NCBI RefSeq assembly: GCF_005893125.1
Contig: NZ_VCJS01000102.1
Location: 1-44,778 of the forward strand
Length of the DNA stretch: 44,778 nt
Source of the DNA: Nonomuraea basaltis
GTDB taxonomy: Bacteria > Actinomycetota > Actinomycetes > Streptosporangiales > Streptosporangiaceae
Reading direction: 5' to 3'
Position numbers and translations under genes: made by a program. The notes under the pieces are model-generated. The model had not been told where the DNA came from, ran no database searches, and saw only the letters and a program-made list of their open reading frames with translations. This document shows positions 39,282-44,778 of this stretch, in pieces (positions within the stretch are counted from its first letter, which is position 1; each line of letters opens with the position of its first letter).

Positions 39282-41252
39282 TTACACGACGACGACGACC
39301 GCGCCGGGCGCGACGGTGACCGGCCCGTCGTGGCGTACGCCGTCGAACACGCTCGTGCCGGTCACCCCCTCGACCGTCACGGGCTCGTCGCCGTGGTTGA
39401 TCAGGAAGGTGTGGACACCCCGGCGCACCAGCTCCAGGGTGTCGGGCAGGCCGCGCGGGCGGGACACGGCCGCGTGGTCGAGCACGCCGGCCAGCAGGTC
39501 GCGCAGGCCGGTGACGGGGGCGGTGGCCAGGTACCAGGCGGTGCCGGCGCCCAGGTCGTGGCGGGTGAAGGCGGGGTGGCCGGCGTCGGGGCCCGCGGCG
39601 AAGTCCCGCACCGCCACCGCGCCCGCCGGGCGGATCCGCTCCGACCAGATGCGGGCGGTGTCGCCGCCCGTCAGTGCAACGGTTTCGTGCTCGCGCAGCG
39701 GGTGGAACTCCTCGATCGACAGGCCCAGCAGCTCGCGCAGCGCACCGGGGTGGGCGCCCGGGTGGATGGTGTCGTGCTCGTCGACGATGCCGGAGAAGTA
39801 CGACACGAGCAGGTTGCCGCCGCCCTCGACGTACCGGTGCAGGTTCTTGGCGGACGCCTCGGTGAGCAGGTACGAGCTGGGCGCCACCACCACCCGATAT
39901 CCCGAAATATCGGCGGAAGGGTGGACGAAGTCCACCGTGACGTGCTCCCGCCACAGCGCCTCGTAGAAGGCGTCCACCCGCTCCCTGAACGTCAGGTCGA
40001 CCGACGGCCGCCAGTCCAGCTCCAGCGCCCAGTACGACTCCCAGTCCCAGACGATGGCGACGTCGGCCCGCACCCGGCTCCCCCGCAGATCGGCGAGCTT
40101 GCGCAGGTCGGCGCCGAACCGCACCACCTCGCGCCAGTGCTCGGAGTCGGTGCCGGCGTGCGGGACCAGTCCCGAGTGGAACTTCTCGGCCCCGAACCGC
40201 GAGGCCCTGAACTGGAAGAACAGCACGCTGTCGGAGCCGCGGGCCACGTGCGCGAGGCTGTTGCGGCGCATCTCGCCGGGCCGCTTGGCGATGTTGCGCG
40301 GCTGCCAGTTGACCGCCCCGGTCGAGTGCTCCATCAGCATCCATGGCGCGCCGCCCGCGACCGAGCGGGCCAGGTCGGCGGACATGGCCAGGTCGATGTG
40401 GTTGTCCGGCCGCTCCGCCTTGAGGTAGTGGTCGTTGGCGATCACGTCGAGCTCGCGGGCCCACTGCCACAGGTCGGTGGACTTGCAGTTGACGGTGCCG
40501 GCGAAGTTCGTGGTGACGGGCAGGCCAGGGGTGAGCTCGCGGAGGATGTCGCGCTGGAGCGCGTAGTGCTCGCGGTGCTGGCCGTCGCTGAAGCGGGCGT
40601 AGTCGAGGCGCTGGGCCGGGTTGACGACCGTGTGGTTGAACCGGGGGGCGTCGATCTCGGACCAGTCGGTGTAGGTCTGGCCCCAGAAGGTGGCGCCCCA
40701 GGCGTCGTTCAATGCGGAAATATCGCGATAGGTCACTCGAAGCCACTCACGCCAGGCCGCCACGCTGTGCTCGCAGTAGCACTCGCCGAGCGGCGCGCCG
40801 TACTCGTTGTGCACGTGCCACATGACCACGGCGGGATGGCCCCGGTAGTGCTCGCCCAGCGCGCGCACCAGGCGGGCGGTCGCCTCGCGGAAGGCCGGGG
40901 CGCTGGAGCAGGCGTTCTGCCGGCCGCCGAACCCGATTCGCGTGCCCTCCCTGGTCACCGGCAGCACGTCGGGATGCTTCGCCACGAACCAGGCGGGCGG
41001 CGCGGCGGTCGGCGTGGCCAGGTCGACCGCGACGCCGGCGGCATGCAGCCGGTCGATGATCTCGTCCAGCCAGCCGAACTCGTAGCGTCCCTCGGCCGGC
41101 TCCATCAGCGCCCACGAGAACATGCCCAGGCTGACCAGGTTCACCCCGGCCTCGCGCATGAGGGCCACGTCCTCCTCGAGGACCTCGCGCGGCCACTGCT
41201 CTGGGTTGTAGTCCCCGCCAAAGGCGATACCAGCAGGACGCTCCGGATACAT
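39282..41252 (-). CDS. GH42 beta-galactosidase (galactan cluster)
   Basis: A 656-residue GH42 enzyme with acid/base Glu150 (WHVHNEYG) and nucleophile Glu308 (WMLMEHSTG). Cys115, Cys158 and Cys160 match part of the zinc-binding set. No signal peptide, so it acts on galacto-oligosaccharides brought in by the neighbouring ABC importer. GAGGGGG lies before the ATG. First gene of the leftward operon with GH53, its start lies 22 bp from the operator at 41274. It is a separate lineage from the GH42 at 16771, although the catalytic motifs and the N-terminal FGGDYNPEQWP are shared. Confidence 0.93.
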   Translation of the reverse strand: MYPERPAGIAFGGDYNPEQWPREVLEEDVALMREAGVNLVSLGMFSWALMEPAEGRYEFGWLDEIIDRLHAAGVAVDLATPTAAPPAWFVAKHPDVLPVTREGTRIGFGGRQNACSSAPAFREATARLVRALGEHYRGHPAVVMWHVHNEYGAPLGECYCEHSVAAWREWLRVTYRDISALNDAWGATFWGQTYTDWSEIDAPRFNHTVVNPAQRLDYARFSDGQHREHYALQRDILRELTPGLPVTTNFAGTVNCKSTDLWQWARELDVIANDHYLKAERPDNHIDLAMSADLARSVAGGAPWMLMEHSTGAVNWQPRNIAKRPGEMRRNSLAHVARGSDSVLFFQFRASRFGAEKFHSGLVPHAGTDSEHWREVVRFGADLRKLADLRGSRVRADVAIVWDWESYWALELDWRPSVDLTFRERVDAFYEALWREHVTVDFVHPSADISGYRVVVAPSSYLLTEASAKNLHRYVEGGGNLLVSYFSGIVDEHDTIHPGAHPGALRELLGLSIEEFHPLREHETVALTGGDTARIWSERIRPAGAVAVRDFAAGPDAGHPAFTRHDLGAGTAWYLATAPVTGLRDLLAGVLDHAAVSRPRGLPDTLELVRRGVHTFLINHGDEPVTVEGVTGTSVFDGVRHDGPVTVAPGAVVVVV

Positions 41253-41273
41253 CCATCCCCCTCGAAATGCTTC

Positions 41274-41287
41274 TGTGAACGTGCACA
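41274..41287. promoter_or_regulatory. LacI/GalR operator, GH42 side
   Basis: TGTGAACGTGCACA, a near-palindrome with the central ACGT typical of LacI-type operators, just upstream of the GH42 gene and next to a possible -10 (TACTGT, minus strand). The 18 bp from 41271 to 41288 is repeated exactly, inverted, at 41399-41416. Confidence 0.8.
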
Positions 41288-41399
41288 GTAACGCTCAGGT
41301 TGCGTCCGAGGGAACAGGCCATCTGCAACTTCCTGCTGGTGCAGGAGGTTAACGAGAACGTAACGACCCCTTGACGTTCATTTCCGGCCTGCTCCACTC

Positions 41400-41413
41400 T
41401 GTGCACGTTCACA
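41400..41413. promoter_or_regulatory. LacI/GalR operator, importer side
   Basis: TGTGCACGTTCACA, the exact reverse complement of the site at 41274. It lies just downstream of a TTGACG -35-like box at 41371-41376 and 20 bp before the binding-protein start. Centre-to-centre distance between the two sites is 126 bp, twelve helical turns. Confidence 0.8.
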
Positions 41414-41432
41414 GAACTTTACGGAGGTACGC

Positions 41433-42749
41433 ATGCGCGCCAACCGCCTCGGAGCCGCCCTGGCCGTCGCTCTCACGGCCACCCTTGCGAGCTGCGGGTC
41501 CAGCGAGCCGGCCGAAAGCCCCGAGGCGGCGCAGAGCCCCACGGCCGCCGCCCAGGGTCCGGTCAAGCTCACGTACTGGACCTGGGCCCCGAACATGGAC
41601 AAGATCGTCGCGGTCTGGAACAAGGATCACCCCGACATCCAGGTCACCGTCAGCAAGCAGGCCGGCGGCGACGACGCGGCCGCCAAGTACCTCACCGCGG
41701 CCAAGGCCGGCAACCCGCCGGACCTGGTGCAGGCCGAGTACCAGCACCTTCCGTCGTTCATCGCCGCCGACGCGGTGGCCGACCTCAAGGCCGAGACCGC
41801 GGCCGTCAAGGGCGAGTTCTCGGAGGGCCTGTGGGGGCTGGTCACTCTCGGCACCGAGGGCGTGTACGGGATCCCGCAGGACAGCGGCCCCATGATGCTC
41901 TTCTACCGCCAGGACCTGTTCGACAAGTACGGCATCGAGGTGCCGAAGACCTGGCAGGAGTACGCCGACGCGGCCCGCACCGTGCGCAAGAAGGACTCCA
42001 AGGCGTACCTCGGCACGTTCTCCAGCAAGGACCCGGGAGCGTTCACAGGGCTCGCCCAGCAGGCGGGCGCGCAGTGGTGGTCGATCAGCGGCGAGTCCTG
42101 GAAGGTCGACATCGCCGACGAGCCCACCAAGAAGGTCGCCGACTACTGGGGCGGCCTGGTCAAGGACGGCGCCATCGACGACATGCCGTTCTTCACCCCT
42201 GAGTGGAACAAGGCGCTCAACGACGGCAAGCTGCTGACCTGGCCGTCCGCGGTGTGGGCGCCGGGCGTGCTGTCGAGCAACGCGCCCAAGGCCAAGGGCA
42301 AGTGGGCCGTCGCGCCGCTCCCCCAGTGGAACGCGGGCGAGAGCTTCAGCGGCTTCTGGGGCGGCTCGTCCACGGCCGTGTCCGCCAAGACGCCGAACAA
42401 GGCCGCCGCCGCGCAGTTCGCCACCTGGCTCAACACCGACCCCGCCGCCCTGGAGCTGCTGGTCAAGGAGGCCGCGATCTACCCGGCGTCGACCAAGGCG
42501 CAGTCGGCGCTCGGCGAGGCGCCCGAGTACTTCTCCAACCAGCCCGACTTCTGGCAGCAGGCCGCCACCGTGTCCGCCGGGGCGCGCGGGTTCACCTTCG
42601 GCCCGAACGTCGGCGTGACGTACAACTCCTTCAAGGACTCCTTCGACAAGGCGCTGCAGAACAAGACGCCGTTCTCCGACGCCGTCCAGGCCATGCAGGA
42701 CGCCACGGTCGCCGACATGCGTAAGTCCGGCTTCCAGATCGCGTCATGA
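41433..42749 (+). CDS. ABC sugar importer, substrate-binding lipoprotein
   Basis: A 438-residue extracellular sugar-binding protein (family 1 type). It has a lipoprotein signal with lipobox LASC (lipidated Cys21), a Pro/Ala linker, and then KLTYWTWAPNMDKIVAVWNK, typical of this group, and IPQDSGPMMLFYRQDLFDKY. Trp residues in the C-terminal domain (PSAVWAPG, FSGFWGG) suit stacking with sugar rings. It should capture galacto-oligosaccharides made by GH53. Its end overlaps the first permease (ATGA). Expression is probably set by the operator at 41400. Confidence 0.93.
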   Translation: MRANRLGAALAVALTATLASCGSSEPAESPEAAQSPTAAAQGPVKLTYWTWAPNMDKIVAVWNKDHPDIQVTVSKQAGGDDAAAKYLTAAKAGNPPDLVQAEYQHLPSFIAADAVADLKAETAAVKGEFSEGLWGLVTLGTEGVYGIPQDSGPMMLFYRQDLFDKYGIEVPKTWQEYADAARTVRKKDSKAYLGTFSSKDPGAFTGLAQQAGAQWWSISGESWKVDIADEPTKKVADYWGGLVKDGAIDDMPFFTPEWNKALNDGKLLTWPSAVWAPGVLSSNAPKAKGKWAVAPLPQWNAGESFSGFWGGSSTAVSAKTPNKAAAAQFATWLNTDPAALELLVKEAAIYPASTKAQSALGEAPEYFSNQPDFWQQAATVSAGARGFTFGPNVGVTYNSFKDSFDKALQNKTPFSDAVQAMQDATVADMRKSGFQIAS

Positions 42750-43630
42750 AGCGGTCGGAGAGGGGGGCGTGGCCGTATGTCTTCCTGACCCCCGCGATGG
42801 TGCTGTTCACGCTCTTCCTGGCCGTGCCCATCGGCTACACGGTCTACCTGGCGATGCGCCGGACCAAGGTGTCGGGGCTCGGGCTCGGGAAGGGCGCGCG
42901 GCGCGAGGTGTTCGTCGGGTTCGACAACTTCGCCGCCGCCCTCTCCGACGCGGAGCTGTGGAACGGGTGGCTGCGGGTGCTCGGCTACGGCGCGCTGGTG
43001 CTGGTCGTGATGCTCGGCCTGGCACTGCTGTTCGCGCTGCTGCTTGACTCGGCGCGGGTGCGGCTGGCGCGATTCTCACGGATCGCGATCTTCCTGCCGT
43101 ACGCCGTGCCGGGGGTGGCGGCCACCCTGCTGTGGGGGTTCCTCTACCTGCCGTCGCTCAGCCCGATCAGGGACGTCCTCGACATCGACTTCCTGGGCGC
43201 CACCACCGTCACGTACTCCATGGCGAACGTGGCCGTGTGGGGCGGGGTCGGCTTCAACATGCTGGTGCTCTACACCACGCTCCGGGCGATCCCGCGCGAC
43301 CTGTACGAGGCCGCGCGGCTCGACGGCGCCTCCGAGATCCAGATCGCCCTCCGGGTCAAGATCCCGATCCTGACCCCGGCGATCATCCTGACCACCGTTT
43401 TCTCGATCATCGCGACGATCCAGGTGTTCACCGAGCCCACCACGCTGCGGCCGCTGACCAACACGATCAGCTCCACGTGGAGCCCGCTCATGAAGGTCTA
43501 CCGCGACGCGTTCGTCACCGGCGACCTGTACTCGGCCGCCGCCACCTCGATCGTCATCGCGGCGATCTCGCTCGTCCTGTCGTTCGGGTTCCTGCGCGTG
43601 GTCCGCAACCGCGCCTTCGGGGAGGGCTGA
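42746..43630 (+). CDS. ABC sugar importer permease (MalF type)
   Basis: A 294-residue integral membrane protein with about six membrane helices, first at 12-32 (WPYVFLTPAMVLFTLFLAV). The EAA loop that docks on the ATPase is visible as EAARLDGASEIQIALRVKIP, between the fourth and fifth helix. It forms a heterodimer with the next gene product. The ATG overlaps the stop of the binding protein, and its stop shares one base with the next start (TGATG), so the three are tightly coupled. Confidence 0.93.
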   Translation: MKRSERGAWPYVFLTPAMVLFTLFLAVPIGYTVYLAMRRTKVSGLGLGKGARREVFVGFDNFAAALSDAELWNGWLRVLGYGALVLVVMLGLALLFALLLDSARVRLARFSRIAIFLPYAVPGVAATLLWGFLYLPSLSPIRDVLDIDFLGATTVTYSMANVAVWGGVGFNMLVLYTTLRAIPRDLYEAARLDGASEIQIALRVKIPILTPAIILTTVFSIIATIQVFTEPTTLRPLTNTISSTWSPLMKVYRDAFVTGDLYSAAATSIVIAAISLVLSFGFLRVVRNRAFGEG

Positions 43631-44514
43631 TGGCCGGGATCACCGCCACCACCACACACCGCCGCCGCGCCCGAGGCGCGGTCGCGGACCGGCCGTGGGG
43701 AATCGCGCCGACGGCGCTGCTCCTGCTCGGCGCGATCTACTGCCTGTTCCCGGTGCTCTGGGTGTTCATCGCGGCGACCAAGTCGCCCGGCGAGCTGTTC
43801 ACCACCTCGACCCTGGCCTTCGGCACCGGCTTCCTCGACAACGTGGCGGACCTGTTCGCCTACCGCGACGGGGTGTTCTGGCGGTGGGGGGCCAACACGC
43901 TGCTGTACGCGGGCGGCGGCGCGCTGCTGTCCACCGGGGTCTCGGCGATCTCGGGGTACGCCCTCGCCAAGTACCGCTTCCCCGGCCGGAACGTGATCTT
44001 CAACCTGCTCATCGGCGGCATCCTGGTGCCGGCCGTGGTGCTGGCGATCCCGCAGTATCTGCTGTTCTCCAAGATCGGCCTGGCGGACAGTTACTGGGCC
44101 GTACTGCTGCCGCAGATCCTGCACCCGTACAGCATCTACCTGGCCCGCATCTACGCCACCGCCGCCATCCCGGACTCGCTGCTGGAGGCGGGCCGCATCG
44201 ACGGGGCGAGCGAGTGGCGCCTGATGTCCCGGGTGGCGATGCCGCTCATGGTGCCCGGCATGGTGACGATCTTCCTCTTCCAGTTCGTCGCCATCTGGAA
44301 CAACTTCCTGCTGCCGTTCATCATGCTCGGCGACGACGGCAAGTTCCCGCTCACGGTCGGCCTCTTCACGCTGCTGCAGTCCGGGGCGAACCAGCCGTCG
44401 CTGTACAACCTCATCCTCACGGGGGCGTTCCTGTCGCTCGTGCCCTTGATCGCGCTCTTCCTCACGATGCAGAGATACTGGAGGACCGACCTGTCCTCCG
44501 GAGCGGTGAAATAA
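43630..44514 (+). CDS. ABC sugar importer permease (MalG type)
   Basis: A 294-residue membrane protein with six predicted helices, the first at about 25-45 (APTALLLLGAIYCLFPVLWV). The EAA loop reads EAGRIDGASEWRLMSRVAMP. The preceding permease is its partner. No ATPase gene is present; actinomycete importers of this type usually share a common MsiK-like ATPase encoded elsewhere. Its TAA stop overlaps the ATG of the LacI gene by one base. Confidence 0.93.
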   Translation: MAGITATTTHRRRARGAVADRPWGIAPTALLLLGAIYCLFPVLWVFIAATKSPGELFTTSTLAFGTGFLDNVADLFAYRDGVFWRWGANTLLYAGGGALLSTGVSAISGYALAKYRFPGRNVIFNLLIGGILVPAVVLAIPQYLLFSKIGLADSYWAVLLPQILHPYSIYLARIYATAAIPDSLLEAGRIDGASEWRLMSRVAMPLMVPGMVTIFLFQFVAIWNNFLLPFIMLGDDGKFPLTVGLFTLLQSGANQPSLYNLILTGAFLSLVPLIALFLTMQRYWRTDLSSGAVK

Positions 44515-44778
44515 TGAAGCGCCCTACGATCCACGACGTCGCCGCCGCCGCGGGAGTGTCCCGCGGCACGGTGTCCCGCCTGCTCAACGGGGACAAGTAT
44601 GTGAGCCTGGCGGCGCGCGTGGCCATCGAGCGGGCCATCTCGGAGACCGGCTACGTCGTCAACCGCGCCGCCCGCAGCCTGGTCACGCAGCGGACCGGCT
44701 CGGTCGCGATGGTGCTGTCGGAGCCGCACGAGAAGCTGTTCGAGGACCCCAACTACAGCACGCTCATCCGGGTCGCCA
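44514..44778 (+). CDS. LacI-family regulator of the galactan cluster, N-terminal part
   Basis: 88 codons before the window ends. The helix-turn-helix is TIHDVAAAAGVSRGTVSRLL (5-24), with the hinge part VVNRAARSLVTQRTGSVAMV, where the effector domain begins. Its ATG overlaps the permease stop, so it belongs to the importer operon. The two TGTGAACGTGCACA sites in the divergent promoter are its probable operators, and galactose or galacto-oligosaccharide its likely inducer. Confidence 0.9.
   Translation, partial: MKRPTIHDVAAAAGVSRGTVSRLLNGDKYVSLAARVAIERAISETGYVVNRAARSLVTQRTGSVAMVLSEPHEKLFEDPNYSTLIRVA

Overview
The window is high-GC DNA with strong G/C third-codon bias, GTG starts and purine-rich ribosome sites. 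Typical actinomycete families are present: a DUF574-type SAM methyltransferase, MarR/TetR/LacI regulators, a CBM2-GH62 enzyme and MalF/G-type sugar permeases without an ATPase. It suggests a soil actinobacterium, probably of the Streptosporangiales (Nonomuraea-like); that placement is inference. The first 19 bases are a Nextera transposase mosaic end with one mismatch, i.e. a library artefact at a contig edge.

Region 1 (0-11 kb) is mixed metabolism. It holds a cut-off lipoprotein, a carotenoid-cleavage oxygenase, a truncated FAD monooxygenase, an AraC regulator divergent from a phytanoyl-CoA-dioxygenase-like gene coupled to an unknown 86-residue protein, and a lone aldehyde:ferredoxin oxidoreductase with all four cluster cysteines. 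A GAF/PP2C phosphatase follows, then a hemerythrin-domain protein divergent from a 400-residue ferritin-like protein of unknown function.

Region 2 (10-22.5 kb) is a plant cell-wall side-chain locus. Secreted SGNH esterase and CBM2-GH62 arabinofuranosidase are divergent; a GH35 beta-galactosidase is divergent from a LacI - GH42 - GH31 alpha-xylosidase - GH1 beta-glucosidase operon. Copies of the operator GAAACGTTTC lie in both divergent intergenic regions, so the LacI protein probably governs the whole set. The enzymes fit intracellular stripping of xyloglucan-type oligosaccharides (galactose, xylose, glucose), with GH62 and the esterase acting outside. Four tandem copies of a 37-bp hairpin-forming repeat sit between the convergent GH62 and GH35 genes.

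Region 3 (22.5-34.5 kb) is an accessory zone full of remnants: two pieces of a PuuC-type aldehyde dehydrogenase on either side of a MarR/SnoaL/SRPBCC block, a Tn3-like transposase tail, an IS5-like transposase head, a headless alpha/beta hydrolase, a shortened hemerythrin-domain gene and a decayed TetR start. Intact genes are three TetR regulators (two close paralogues), an HSL-type esterase, an SDR and an alpha/beta hydrolase. A shared ATTACGATCG-type site links three promoters, and the hydrolase promoter carries a striking GGTACC array.

Region 4 (34.8-38.1 kb) has a class II Fic protein whose promoter is covered by a 27-bp perfect palindrome, a nitroreductase - MetE-like operon and a small unknown protein whose start is preceded by a hairpin carrying its ribosome site.

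Region 5 (38.1 kb to the end) is a beta-1,4-galactan locus. Secreted GH53 endo-galactanase and intracellular GH42 beta-galactosidase run left; a sugar-binding lipoprotein, two permeases and a LacI regulator (cut by the window end) run right. Two identical 18-bp operators in opposite orientation, 126 bp centre to centre, control the divergent promoters. GH53 would release galacto-oligosaccharides, the ABC importer would take them up, GH42 would hydrolyse them and the LacI protein would sense them.
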